From Fasciolopsis buskii (Eukaryota; Platyhelminthes; Trematoda; Plagiorchiida; Fasciolidae): a stretch of 64,000 nucleotides of DNA. The DNA is taken from positions 238,974-302,973 of the forward strand of contig LUCM01004940.1 of assembly GCA_008360955.1 (NCBI GenBank). The letters run 5' to 3'. A program made the position numbers and the translations under genes. The notes beneath the pieces are model-generated. The model was not told the origin of the DNA. It searched no databases and saw only the letters and a program-made list of their open reading frames with translations. Shown piece by piece: positions 38,101-50,957 of this stretch; within the stretch, counting starts at the first letter, position 1; each line of letters opens with the position of its first letter.

Positions 38101-38769
38101 TGCTGTCAGCAATTCAATAACCAGGTTCAGAGTGAATGTTACCAGGCCGACATTATTTCGTGCAAAATATCACACTTACCATGCCAGTGCGCTGGAGATA
38201 TATCGAATACGATCCTAAAATGCAGACTCAAATATACAGTTTATGTTTCATTGCCTCGAACGAATCACTGTTCGAAACAAAACAGACGCACTGCACTTGT
38301 CTTTGTTGGTTGAAAACATCATTCCGTTGTTGAACATTTTGCTGTCTCTTTGAACCATGTGCAGATAGATGGCCCATTTGAAGCATTCTGCAATCACAGT
38401 AGTGCATTCTCGACCGGTTCCATGGCTGAATAAATCAGGTAGTCCGTGAATAAGTTCAGTGGACTCTAATTTCCGGTAGTGTTCACGAGGCCAATTTTGC
38501 GATACTTGGCAATGGCCGTTCGATGTTCAAAAGATGCAAAACTTTAGATCATTTTCCCTTGGGGAATCTTTTTACCGAACACAGACTATTTCGCAATCGT
38601 TGTGTAATTGTTTATGCAGTAAATAATCAAAAATGAATAATAGTTTCATTTGAGTTCGAAGGTAGGGAATCTGAGTGAGCAGAAATTTGCACTAATGGTT
38701 TCGGTTACAACCAAGATGCGACGAGCAAATGAATTCGGTTTTCTGCTTGAAAGGTCTCCGAATGGGTCG
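35173..38769. other. No recognisable gene apart from a GC-rich island
   Basis: Contains the GC-rich island at 35,861-36,180 described separately. A 65-codon ATG frame at 38,136 (NITLTMPVRWRYIEYDP) looks coding-like but lacks context. Confidence 0.5.
35861..36180. other. GC-rich island with opposed open frames
   Basis: Markedly richer in G and C than its surroundings, and open on both strands. The minus-strand frame ends PRMLAAGAAARTGTAIFEAL then LSARAAAQ-stop; the plus-strand frame covers nearly the same bases. I do not recognise either product. It could be the last exon of a gene on the minus strand or part of an unrecognised element. Confidence 0.35.
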
Positions 38770-38945
38770 AAATGCATTGAATTGGGAGTAGTCAAGCAGA
38801 CTAAGACGTTGCTGACCCATGTGAAGTTACTGGATTCAAGTCCTGCAAGAGCAAGTGACTCCCGCGTTCCATAGTCTTTCCAAGGGCGCGGCTTCCTTCC
38901 GAAACTACTGCACATTTGTTGTGTACTTAATAAAGCAAACAAAAG
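38770..38945 (+). mobile_element. Degenerate SINE copy, full span
   Basis: The sequence GTAGTCAAGCAGACTAAGACG and then GTGAAGTTACTGGATTCAAG keeps the A-to-B-box spacing of the copy at 50,958 with many substitutions. The body retains GGGCGCGGCTTCCTTCC and the end retains TGTACTTAATAAAGCAAAC. Confidence 0.6.
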
Positions 38946-41341
38946 ATTGTTTATTTATCTGTTTTCTGTTTACCTCCGTCGATAGACTAAACTGCACGAA
39001 GCACCGACACTCGGTAATGAAAATTATTTCGATCCCTTCTGTATTAAACAAAACCGCTTAATGTTCTTTCTTCTGCTTATCATTGGTGTCGTTCAAGAAG
39101 CGAATCTTTTGCCACGGAAAGTTTAACCTGGCCATTAATAACCAGTTATAAATCTAATACCCATTTGTTCAATACTTATTGAATATAAAGGTTTTTTAGA
39201 GCCGTTGATTTAGTTCAGTTATAAATTTATCCTACAAATATTATCGAAATCTCAATGAACTCTTCATTTTCTGCCGGACTTGCCAGATCACCGATTTTGA
39301 CCGGATAAGTTTGGTTTGGGAAATATTTCATACACAGCTCATGGTAAATACTGAAAAGAGTCATGGCTATCAGTGTTGCTTTATTATCATTGCTTCCAGA
39401 AAAGGTGGAAACCTGACAACTCGTTCTCACATTGCTACATCGATCAGTGTGCGATCTCCAACCGCAATGAAATCCCGAGCTATCTCCCTCGGTTTAAGGC
39501 GTAGTTATTAGCTATCTTTTTGATATCCTACTGCATTTAGAAAGATGAGAGGCGTTCTACCTGAAGAAGGTGTAATGTGGTTAAGTCGAGTAGACTGAGG
39601 AAGAGAGCGCTCACTATTAAGAAGATGTTAAAATATTTTTACAGACTTCGATTTTTGGATTGATTTTGACTTGCATGATTTTTTTCATGAAACCGGTTGA
39701 CGCGCTGTTTTGCTTTGAATTGCGGTTGGCACGAAAAGTACATACATAGATTTCCTCAGCGATTTGTAAACGTCTATTTATATATGCTTGCATTTTCCGC
39801 TTAGTATTAGGGAGACCGATAAACAAAAATGCCGGGCGTCATGAATTCATTTAGCCACATGCTTATCAAAAATTTACAAGTCTTGTGCTTCCGGAGACCT
39901 CTTTATGCATGTTAGCAGTGGTCAATTCACAATGAACAAATGGTCGTACAAGTTTCGTTGACCAAGTGTATTCCTGATTTTATTCCCATAACGACAATGA
40001 ATCAATAATTCACATGGTTATGTACGTATATTTATATATACTTGTGCAAAGTGCTATATTAACCAGAAAGGGACTATGTTGACAATAACCCGTTCGTTGC
40101 AGTTTTGCTCTCAGGGTAATAATTGGTGATTTCGGTGAAACGCATTAGCTCTTCAAAACTGATCAAATGGCAGAACTGGCACCGGTTTTAGTTTCGGATA
40201 GACTGCTCCGGATTTTTGGGTAACAAAGGCCATGCACGTTCCAAATGAGAATGATGTCAGTCGATAGCAAAAACAAAACGGGTCAAAATAACGGAAGATT
40301 TTAGTAAGCCAGTAGTAACGTCAATCGTAATTCTCTCCTTTTTCCGAATGAACGTTCACTGGATTTAACTCTGTTTGTTAGTAAGAAACACAGACCTATT
40401 AGAGAAATTCTTGACTCAATAACGGTTCTCCACTAGTATGAAGACTAATGAAGGCCCAATTGGATCTGAAAAACCGAAACGATCGGAAATTAGATAGGTA
40501 CTCCCACGATAATTTGAATTTTCAGTCATATAGGTAAACATGCTAGACTGCACTGTTTGCATCATAGCTGTTCAAAATTCGGCAAATAAATATCGGCAGA
40601 CAAATTCGTTTTCATAGATTCGCATTCATGCTGGTATAGCACCAGTCACACGTGACCAAACCTTTCTGAAAAAATGCAAGAAAAGAGTATCCAGAAGCTT
40701 TATCCAGAGCCTGGTGGGGTTGCTACAATCGGCTCGTCAACTATCGGTTTCGTTAGGATTTTTCACGTGATGGTTAGCAAGTCAGGAAAGACTTAGTTTA
40801 GACACAAATTGTTTTTTAACATAAAGTGGGTTTAGAGAAACGAACCGAGGCCATTTTCTCGCTTACTGGCAAGGGCAGTCAATATTCTTCATGCCATATC
40901 GCTACATCTGTCACCTCCTCCCTTCAATCCAGTTCCCCATGGTCTGATGAACTATGAGTGGTCCTGGTTCCATTCTCGAACGAAAAGGTTTATTTCGACG
41001 ATGACAACTCTTTCATGAAGCTTATTCCTCTCATAAATCGGTTCGGCTATTTTCGGATTAGGAATGAAATTCATTTTACCTGGGAAGTATAGGCCGTCCA
41101 TTCCATAATGGATTTCCGTACAGTGATTGCCATACCAAACCATCTTCGCCACGGTTTAGACTTACTCCTAAGATCGATGGCGATTAAACTGTCTAGCTGT
41201 CTAGAAAGAAACATGTCCTGATAAAAAAAATTAAATGTATCTGACAGATGGTCTTTATCAATCATCTCGCTTGTTGTACGCAGGGTGTCATAAACTAGTC
41301 TCGACAAAAAGATTGACATGACCGTTGTCTTTGTATATGTT
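38946..41341. other. No recognisable gene
   Basis: Only short frames; nothing supported. Confidence 0.55.
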
Positions 41342-41467
41342 AAGACCGATCGACATAAGGAGTGCATCGAAAAATCGATGCACCATGTATTGGTTCTTAT
41401 TGTGAATGTTATAATGTTAACAATACAACATCGGTGGTATATATAATTCACCGACGTCCCGTTTACC
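41342..41467 (+). repeat. Dispersed hairpin-bearing repeat, copy 1
   Basis: About 125 bases shared in the same orientation with 51,767-51,886. The core here is GTGCATCGA-AAAA-TCGATGCAC (41,362-41,383), a perfect 9-bp stem with a 4-base loop. It is followed by ACCATGTATTGGTTCTTATT and a TATA-like GGTATATATAATTCACCGACG. The promoter-like end plus stem-loop suggest the edge of a mobile element whose body is absent here. The family is not identified. Confidence 0.65.
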
Positions 41468-42176
41468 TTGAGGCAATGTGTCCTCCTTACATGATCCGTA
41501 AAATCTAATTTGGTTCAGTTTCTGTCAATTTTTTGACAATGAAAACAACAGGGGACAGTTAAATGCCATTTTCACCAATTAATTACTATAATAAAACTTA
41601 AAGACATCATAGACCAAATAGCATAGCAAACTCAGATATAGGTTAAAAACAGCTTACCAATACTGGTCGAATCACATTGCCATGGGCTTTCACAAACGAA
41701 TCAACGTGTTTGCGTATGCGTAGATGTTGCTTTTCCTGAGGTTGGGTCGGTAAAATCGCAGCGGAGTCAACACTGCATTGCTTTGTATTGAATCTTGCGG
41801 TACTGTATTGTAAAAGCATTTGCGTGCATAAAAGTCGCCCTTCCATAAAAGCGGTAATGCAAACGCAGTTATATTCATCACCTTTTAAAAAGGAGGAAAG
41901 AAAACTCTTCTGATGAATGATTTGAGATTTTAATGCGAGTTGCTCAAGAGATAGGTTGGAACCGGATCCATTTCGACAAAATATTTGTCGACTAAGAGAA
42001 TTTAGAATTCGTGTAGACAGTGATTCTGAGAAATATGGAACGAAACGCGGATCGTGTGGACACATGATAAAGGCACTTTTAAGGAATCATGCATGGAATC
42101 AGTGAGATCTGGAAGCATTTTGTGGGACACCTTATACTTGTGAATAGATGTTGATCACAGAATAAGGGTTGCAGTT

Positions 42177-42509
42177 ATGACGAATGTTAAATGGTTCTTC
42201 TGCAAGAGAAATTTTACATCGTTAATCCTTGCATTGCTATTAGCAACTTTTGTAGGGCAGTCTACTGAAAGGCGACAACCGAGGTGGATGTGTGTCATTC
42301 TGAACGATTTGCTGAATCGCAGTATAACCAATCAACTTTTTTGGGAACAGTTTTTCTACGGACGAATCCTTATTCCCTTAGCATGGCGAGCGAACTTGCA
42401 GAATCCAAACCTGCGTTGCACGAAACTGCTCTGTGCAACCAGTCGTGAACAACCGCAGTGTAATTATTTTCCCATAGCGAAACATCAATACGTGCGACGC
42501 CGATTTTAA
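42177..42509 (+). CDS. Small ORF with signal-peptide-like start, unknown
   Basis: A 110-codon ATG frame with a good start context (G at -3, A at +4). Residues ~13-29 (FTSLILALLLATFVGQS) form a signal-peptide-like hydrophobic core after basic residues, ending near TERRQPRW. The remaining ~80 residues hold four cysteines (RWMC, NLRC, LLC, QPQC), one NRS sequon and a basic C-terminus, YVRRRF. This layout fits a small secreted protein or peptide precursor, but no family is recognised. No poly(A) signal is evident close by and no intron is needed. Frames of this length arise by chance a few times per window, so the signal-like start and Cys content are the only real support. Confidence 0.27.
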   Translation: MTNVKWFFCKRNFTSLILALLLATFVGQSTERRQPRWMCVILNDLLNRSITNQLFWEQFFYGRILIPLAWRANLQNPNLRCTKLLCATSREQPQCNYFPIAKHQYVRRRF

Positions 42510-43934
42510 TCAAGCGTTTGGATTATGATGATCAGATTCAGATGTACTTCCAAAAAATGTCCCAACCAGAGATAAGTGGTGATTTATATTAAGTTTCTTC
42601 AGCATGTGTAAATGATAGGTTTAGTTGGGAAAGGTTAGGAAGAAAGGTGGTGTCAAATGTTTTTTTACTAGCGCTATTATGTAAATCATACTCTGGAACA
42701 ACAACATTAGATTAGTGAATAGAAGAAATCTGGCTGGTGGTGACCCGTACGCGATTAATCAAGCAAAAGTAATCCGTAAACAAACCGGTTCGACTACCGG
42801 AGCTTAGTAAACAAAGGCACGAAAAAACAATTGTGGACAGGAGATTTAACAGTATGATGAATACAAGTCAACATCCCTTTATGTTTAGAAAAAGACAACA
42901 ACAGGCGTTTTAAAGTCCGCACCAGTAAGTCTCTAGTCAAGTGAACCGCTTCACTTATGATGCTCGAGTCTCTCCCAGGAGCTTTGGTCGCTCAATAGCA
43001 TCCGGGGAAATGTGGGAATGTTCCAGAATTTTCGTTAGGGCAGACTAACGATCCATGCATCCCGTTCTCCTTATATATTCACAACCATCTGAACTTCGGA
43101 TAAGTTCGATGCATCCAAAATTGTTCGTTAGCCTTTTGTTTACGCCGAGTCCATTGAGGCAAATTTCGTCCTGATAAATAAAACACAAACTAACTTGTTT
43201 AACTGACCAGGCTAAAATTGAGGTCATCGTTTGCGCGAAACTAGCAATTTTCAAATCGATCCGGATTTTCGTATTCATTTAGGAGGCGGCCGGTTTCATT
43301 TTGGACTCGGTGTGTGACAATCACGTAAATTTAAAATCCGTGAGTGTTTGCACTTTTATTGAGAAACTTAAGACTGTCCCTCATTCTTAATCACTGTTTC
43401 TTTCCTATGTTTTGACATCTCTCATGGATGACGGAGTTGTTACGGTTTTCGTCAGTCGATTCTCTTCTTTTCCGGTTAGCAATTTCTTCAATATCGTCAG
43501 CCTTAAACAAATGCAATATCATGTTGCCATTTCGGAATAATAATTAACTGATTAAAATTCTTCGTGCGTTGTCAAATTTTCATTGGTAGTAATTGATCAC
43601 ATTAAATAGTTTAGAGAAAACCTTGAATTAAAAGCATTGCATTGTGCCGCCTCAACTTGCTGGGTTTATTGCTGCTGTCTAAACAATATCTCACTGTTTC
43701 GCGTTTGTTTTATCCGATCAAAATCTGGTTGACAAGCAGGCGAGAATGTGGACAGTGCAACACTAATGTCATAGACTATCTTTAACTAGTTTGCATCATA
43801 TTTAGGCTTTTTCAATGGAAAATACTCTCCAACTGATCAGGTTACTACTCATTTTCTGTCAGCCTTCGTCGCCTCCCGAACTGCTCCTGTTATTATATTT
43901 CAGAATTTTTAAACGTTATCTTCTCCAGTGCCAG

Positions 43935-44200
43935 TTATCCCAATTGATACTAACAGGAATATCAGAAGCATGACTGCTAAGATTGCAATAGTAGTTTTTG
44001 TTATACTGGTGTTAGTAATGGTGCAATCATACCAGTGCTGATAACATTGACACTGGCATCATTGTTAGTGGCAGAAACAGTAGTATTAGAAGTAGTAGTA
44101 GTAGTATTATTAGTAGTTGTAATAGTAATGCAGTGACAGTGACAATAGTGGTAGTGGCAGCAAGATTAATGCTGGTAGATGTAGCAGCATCAGAAATGGT
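43935..44200 (+). repeat. Degenerate trinucleotide (TAG/TAA-type) tract
   Basis: About 250 bases dominated by RTA/TAG triplets: ATTAGAAGTAGTAGTAGTAG, TATTATTAGTAGTTGTAATAG and GTGACAATAGTGGTAGTGGC. It appears to be an old expanded triplet repeat with many substitutions. Confidence 0.8.
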
Positions 44201-45914
44201 GAAATATTTTGTTTTTGTTGTTTTTGTTCAGTTGTAGTCCAGCGTCTGTGTTAAAATTACTTTTTTTAACGAAATGCAGATCTGAGCCATGTGAAAACGA
44301 TGCCACAAAGTGATCTTATACCAGCCAACATTTCCACAGTAGGCCCCGAAATTTTCCGGTAGCATCCCGTATTTATTTTTTATCATCTCCGTTAAAGTGC
44401 GCTAAGTTTCTCGAGTACAGTCTTTTCTCGGTGTTGATTCACCGTAATCAGCCCATATCTAGTTTGGCTCACTATGAACCAACCACTCGATCATAGCATA
44501 GCGTTAATGACAAGTTGATCACTGGGACTAATACGGTCTTCATTAAACTCTGGCTAAATGATCTATTTGTGAGTTATTCTGCTCACAATGTTTTAGCATA
44601 GTCCAGATTGGGACTCGACTGCAACCATGCAAAACTGTTTAGTTACCACTCGGCTATCTTATACGACTAACTGTAAGATACAGTCTCCAGGCCAAAAATG
44701 TCTCATGGAAGACGCACTTAGAGGAAGTTTTTTCCAATTATTTTTGCATCTGGTAACCACAGACCCAAAACAAGGCTTCGATAAAGCAACGACAGTACAA
44801 AAAGAGAGCAATCAATATACACCTGTTAGTTCTGCAGCACGACGGTATTGACTGCAAACATCCAGCATTCAGGAAAAGGAAGTAGGATCAGATGGTACTG
44901 CTTTCTCCGAAGTGAAATCCAAATATATGTGCGGACAACAGTTTAGGTTGCATTTTTGCTTTCAAAAACCCGCGGAACTAAAATAAAAACGATCAAGGAA
45001 AAATGTCCTCAGACGAACCCTCATTGACAGCCACGCGTCGTGCAGATTAAACGGGATCTTTGGTGGACGAAACAGAGTGGAGATTATTTCGTGAGGCAGA
45101 TTACATACAGGGATACATTTATGGGAAGCATATTATTTGAATGTAGATTAAACCACTTAGTGTTGCTTGGTGGTTAACTCTTGGCCACAGCGTTAACTTG
45201 CCTCAAGGATATCGCGGAAGAGACCCGGCAGAACGAATGGGGCGCATTTTTGACGGTGCACCGCCAGTAAAAAACAACTCGATCCAGTGTATATTGATCA
45301 ATCGCGAATGGTTAACTAGAAGACAATGCCACCATTTGCTGTCGGACTAAGTTCCTGAAAATGGAATTTGCCCACTCAGTAACAGTGCAAAAGTCGACTG
45401 TTGGACATTAAAGTGACCGGAATCTTGGTTTGTTGTGTGTAGTTACCCACTAACTGGAGACGACTGAGCGGAGAAAATTTACCGGCCATAAGGATGCACA
45501 GGACTGGTAGTAACTTATCAAATTTCTTCATTCTCTAGAACGTTTCCAATAACCATATTTTCAGTCGCGTTTCCACCATCGGGATCGGTTTTGCTTCATT
45601 TCAGTTTACCAGATTAAAGGGACCAACTGACCCATGCTTCATCTGAATCGTGCATTTCTAGCACTATTCCGGGTTCGGGTGAACGTCTACACGCATATGA
45701 GGCTAGCCGCTGTGCCCGCTTTCGTTTTATGTTCTGCAAATACATTGATTTGTTCTATGCCCCAGCAACCGATTACAGTGCGATTATAACAGTGTAGAAA
45801 ACCAGAGTTCCCCATATCCTTCGACCGCGCTGTTACGTGTCAGTCAATATAAATAAGCAAAATCTCACTATGACAGTATTTCCGTTCTGATGACGAGTAA
45901 TTCGGAGAACAGTT

Positions 45915-45940
45915 AATCAAACAGTAAATACTGTTTGATT
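45915..45940. repeat. Perfect 12-bp inverted repeat, 2-base loop
   Basis: AATCAAACAGTA (45,915-45,926), AA, then TACTGTTTGATT (45,929-45,940). Arms of 12 bp this close together are expected far less than once by chance in 64 kb. A DNA cruciform or protein-binding site is possible; no flanking element is recognised. Confidence 0.85.
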
Positions 45941-47559
45941 GGATAGGTAAAAGCAGTAACTCTCCACTTGACCGTTGTTTGAACATAGTTATCTTTTGCC
46001 CTAACGAATTCACTCATTTACCTTAATTCTTTGAGAGATCACTAAATTAGTATTGAACTCGTTCTATTTGTTAGATCTCTATCAGTTTCAAGTAACTTGT
46101 CAATAAATCAATTAAGTGCTGTTTTGGCCTTCAACTGATACGAAGTTGCTGACATCGCTCAGGAAATACGGAAGTAGTGTTACCAACTATTCGTGAAAAA
46201 CGACAGCCCATTGCATCTTGGTTTTGTCGGTGACTGCAAAAATATATACCTGAGCTGTCAAAAATATTTAATTTGATCCGACTGATGCTTTCGGGTACGA
46301 CAGCCTAGACTTCAAATCCATGCACCGTTGGGCTATGAAGTAGAAAAAGAACGGGAAAATCAGGTATAGGAAACCGGGCAGTTTTTGTAGTTTGTACGAT
46401 CATATCAATTATCTCAAATATAAAGCTGAAGTGCTGTTGTAAAAGTGAGTAACTCCGAACTAGCAAAACTGGTTATCTCGGCCTGAGCTTTTCCTAGACT
46501 GCAAAGATTGGAAAAGAGAAATACCTTTGTCTATCCGACATTTCAATGAGAGACAGAACTGCGAGATTACACGGCCCACTGAGTTGAACGTCAATTTCAG
46601 CTCAAAGAAGACAAATATCCAGAGACTATTGAGTAAGTGACTAAATTCAGATAACTTCCAGATGGAGTTGTCATCGATAGACTGTCAATTGAGTCAGGAG
46701 TCAGCGTGATTCTCACATGTTCGCCCTCCGAAAGCAACAGCAAATTGGTGTCAGAGGGAGTTCTCTATCAGTTTCCAAGCAATACTGATTAGATTTATTC
46801 CTGTTTCGTACATCAGTATCTACTACTATTCTCGTAAATCGATGCAAAAACCAAATCAAATCAGCGGTAAGAAAAGCCCTCGTTGTCCGAAATTAACCCC
46901 AGGAGTTTTGTGAACGGCAAAGCTCAAAGGTCGCCACTGTTTTGAAAAAGAACGGAGATAGGTGATATGGCACAGCCTTACGTTCATGCGAATCTTACCT
47001 CCCAAATGACCAACATTTATGATGGAAGACTGTTGTCTACTTGCGTAGGTTCACCTGCAAACACAAGTGGAATTTTCCTGGTGGAAGTGAGAAAAGTAAA
47101 TTTTGCATTAAAATGCTGTGCCTACTACTCCGTACAAACCTTCTGAGAGCGAACGGATAGGCGGCGGGATTCCTTGGGAACCTTATTAACAACTAGTTTT
47201 CGTAGGCCACTTTCCTAATCGCCCGTTGGCAATCTCAGCCATTGATGTCGGCTGAAACCAATTCCGTTTAGTAAAGTTTCCTCATTCACTACCGTTCATG
47301 GTTATTTTTCAGCCTCTTGACGTTTCAGAACTATGCTCGTCTCATTGTGCGAGCCATCCGGAAAGCCAAGATGTTGATACATTTTCAATAGTTACTGAGA
47401 TCAGGAACATCTATGGTTTGTGAGGTCTACATGGTCTAGAGTTTTTTCTGGTAGTTTCCTATGAGTGCAGGCAATCTTTAGCCTTTTTTGAAGATTTTCT
47501 GAGGCATGGAGGATTTCGTTGCGATGAGAATCATTTTGAAAGCCAAGACTGCGTTTCAA

Positions 47560-48150
47560 GTCGGCGATTATATTGTGGAATCAGCTGTGGAGAACTGGTG
47601 GTTTTCATTTTAGGATGGCCACAAGATAGACACAGCCAAAAATGAGTAAGCACCAAGGTGTGACCCGAGTCGACGGAATAAAAACTAAGAAGATCGAAGC
47701 CGCATTTTATGGTTAGCGACTGAGCTAGTCGGTAGCGGTCTAAGGTGAATCCAAGCCTGTATGAGGCGATCTCCGTTGTCATTTCGACCGGCTGAGATAG
47801 GAAATGAACCTCTGATGTTCCTTTCCGTTTCCTTAAAAATAATCTTTGGCTTTGAAATCCCAACAAGTCATAACAACGTCTATTGGACACGTGATTTGAA
47901 GTAACCAAGACAAGTTTTGTTAACCTCTAGAGAGATGCGGTCAATGAGTGTAAACCCAAGCACGACGAGACAATATCTATTTTTTATCCCATCATTGTTG
48001 ATATGGACAGAAGTAGCCAATCGAACTGCGCACAAACATATATTTCCTGCCATCCAGTCAGACAGTGCACCCTGGATTTTCTTGCCCAAGAAGACTCGGA
48101 AGCGTGCATTTTCACAGGCGCTCGAACCTGAATTACTTAATAAGCTAACA
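47560..48150 (-). pseudogene. LINE endonuclease relic, antisense
   Basis: On the minus strand, translation gives LGKKIQGALSDW and then CLCAVRLATSVHIN near 48,075-47,990. These match the same positions of the endonuclease at 7,598 (VLNEKAEAALLDW, then RLCAVRLQGSV). Further on, a shifted frame gives YRLGFTLDRYRLAQ and SVDSGHTLVL (near 47,680), corresponding to the QIDHI and SDHALV region. Catalytic residues are mostly lost and several frame changes are needed. It belongs to the same or a close LINE family and is much older than the copy at 7,000. Confidence 0.65.
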
Positions 48151-50957
48151 ACATTGAATATAGATGTTTTTCCCTATACGCATTGGTGAAGCGACACTCG
48201 TCTCTTATACAGGCTTCAGGTGCTCTATCTAGGGAAGGCTATTTCCGTACTCGGCATTCTGTGCTGGTCGCAGAACTAGCCAAGTCTAGTGAACAGTCAA
48301 GCATAAGCAACGAGGTCATCTCATCAGCTTACCATCAACTAATTTTACAAAACCACAATTGTTCCTGGTAATCCATATGATTTCCTTACTGAAAAAACAA
48401 GGCTGTTAGTTATCCCACCGAATGATTGATGGAGTGATCCGGGCAAGCCACACTTCTCAGTATACCTTGTGGATGATGTTTTCGCTGGCCAGAATAACAG
48501 CTGTTACAACGCTGGAATTGAACGCGTGAATAATACTAACCAAGGAAGTATGTGGATCGTAGAGGCGACTGCGCTGAGTTGTTGTCATTACTGTTCAGTC
48601 CACTCTTGCCATGAAACTACTCAGTGCGGTTTGTATCAGAAGTCTTTCCTGCCTTTAATTTTGTGCTCTGAAAATACGACTTGAATAGCAGGGCACCATA
48701 GAAACATTTGTTTCCCAACTAATTTGCTGCCCGCAGCGTTTATCTTGCACATTATCATTGGTCCACCAAATTTGGTTTATCCCCACAGCACTTTATAATG
48801 GCTGTTATTTCTACTACTTCGTCGGAAGAAAGGAAATCTACTCTCTCTTTCTTTCTCTCAGATTTTGTTATTTATATGAGGAACACGTTGGTTGAAGTTG
48901 AATAAGTAATCAAGTTTCGGATATGAATTCCTCACATGGAATTCGCTTGACCACATATTTTCTACTTTATGTCCATAAAATCCGACAATTTCATCGTTAG
49001 TATGGATGTGCACAAGTAAGATGGTAAAAAATTGATGACTTGCATGCACCAAATAGCATTGGCTGTTGGTCACTCCGAACTAGTTATGCAGCGAATAGGA
49101 AAGATTGTACACATGGGCTAGCTTTTTTATCCTCGTCTTTAGTTGTCTTCAGAAGCGAATGACACGGTTTTTGTGGCTCCACCACATCATGGGTGAAAAG
49201 TGAACGATTTTTCAGCCTGTTTTGGGATAAATTTCTAATGGCTTTCTCTCTTCTTCCCTCTTCGGTTCTCTTTGCGATGATGTGACTTAAATTCCGTCCC
49301 AATTATCCCCATTAAGCGTAAATTAGTTGAATTGCTCTGAGGGAATAATCATTTTTCTTGTTTGCAAACAGAAATTAAATGGGAAAACATGTCAGGACAA
49401 TGACTGCGGGGGATGTATTGGACACGATTTAAGCAAAGAGCTTTCAGTTTCTTACAGACTCAAGACAAATCCAGGTTAGGTGACTAAGATTGCCTAGTTT
49501 TGTTTAGGTCAAATTACCGGACTGCATAAAACTCAAAACCTCTTCAGTGAATGGTACTCTATAGGTTTCGGCCAAAACATTGCATTGTATTTGGTAACCC
49601 ACCAACAACAAAGATTTCCCCGGTTCGGATATTTGAAAAACCAATTGTGTTCAGGTAAATCAAATAAAGAATAAATTATACTGGTGCACGCATCATTCTC
49701 ATGCCACGACTGTGTGATTGTGAGACGACTTCCGGCTTGTTTTGGCTCCCTGCTGATTGTAATTTTTAATTGCTCACGACCGGAAATTTCGAGAGCATCA
49801 AACGACAGTTTTGTCCTGTCATTTCGGTCTTAAGAAAATAAGAGGGGCAATCGATCGTGGTTACTGTCCATTTTAAAGAACGAAAAAGTGTGGAATGAAT
49901 AAGTATTCACAAGTCCCACACTCTGCAACAGCCGTACAAAGCTAATATTTAGGTATGGTTTGTGTGATTTTAACATTCTCTCGATCGTTATACATATTAC
50001 TGATTGTCTGAAATCAGGCAAATCTTATGCGGGTTTTTGCCGGCGAGATTTTGCTAGATTTTCGAACAAAGCTTTAAGAATTTATTCTCAGCAGAATTTA
50101 CGAATATATGGAACCACTTACCCAAACACCAATTTCCAAGCAGGTGGGCGGTTTTCGTCAAAAAACATCCCCAATAGGCTGATGCATGCGACTGCCGAAC
50201 GCCCATACATAAGACTCACTGACTCTATTAGGCCGGTTTTCTAAACCCAGCACCATTAACCTCTCGTGTTCAACTGAACCACTACTTTGGTAAACAGCCA
50301 GAGTTCTCAGCTACTAAGATGAAATCCGTCCTTGGATTTTGCTTCGTCATGTCTGACAACAAGCATAGCAATCGAAAAGTATATTACCGGTGAGAACACA
50401 CCTGCTATTTCAGGTTGGCTTGCCTAATAGAATTCATATATCATTTCACGGACACTTCTGACATTTTGCAAAAGGTTTAATACAACGAACGGTAGCAGTT
50501 CTCGAAGTTAAGTCACAACTGAAATCCTTTAAGGAATGACACAGAACTTCTAATTTAGGTTGGTTTACAAAAAAGTGCACTTGTTTCGTGGATGTTTTCA
50601 TCCCGTTTATCATGAGTGGTATGTAATTACGGATAAGTTAGTGCGGTTTGCTTGATGTCGCGACATGGGGTCATTGAAAAACTTTGGTCTGATTTGTCAA
50701 CATTTCTACTGAATTATTTGAATTTCCTTTGTGCAAGTGTGATTTCGCTCGCATTTTCGCACATCTCGTGCAGTTGGACCATGAAATGAGGATCAGCAGA
50801 TTGTCGGATCAAAAATTGTATTCAGGTAGACATGTGAATTTCTGTCTGTAGGTATCTATATAATGATGGATAATCTTTACGATGAGATCGAAAACCTTAA
50901 AAGAATTTTGGTTCCTTGTTTTAGAATATCTGTCTGTTTGCCAGTAGCAGTGCTATT
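48151..50957. other. No recognisable gene
   Basis: No supported gene. A pyrimidine-rich stretch with an acceptor-like AG (CTCTCTTTCTTTCTCTCAG near 48,843-48,861) has no exon that I can recognise after it. Confidence 0.55.

Larger units (their letters stand above)
41468..47559. other. No recognisable gene apart from one weak candidate
   Basis: A minus-strand ATG frame of 140 codons (41,643-42,065) and the plus-strand frame at 42,177 are the largest. The remainder holds a trinucleotide tract and a hairpin, listed separately. Confidence 0.5.

Noticed and set aside
41643..42065. 140-codon ATG frame on the minus strand
   Set aside because: No motif; an internal donor-like GTGATG is not enough to make an exon call.
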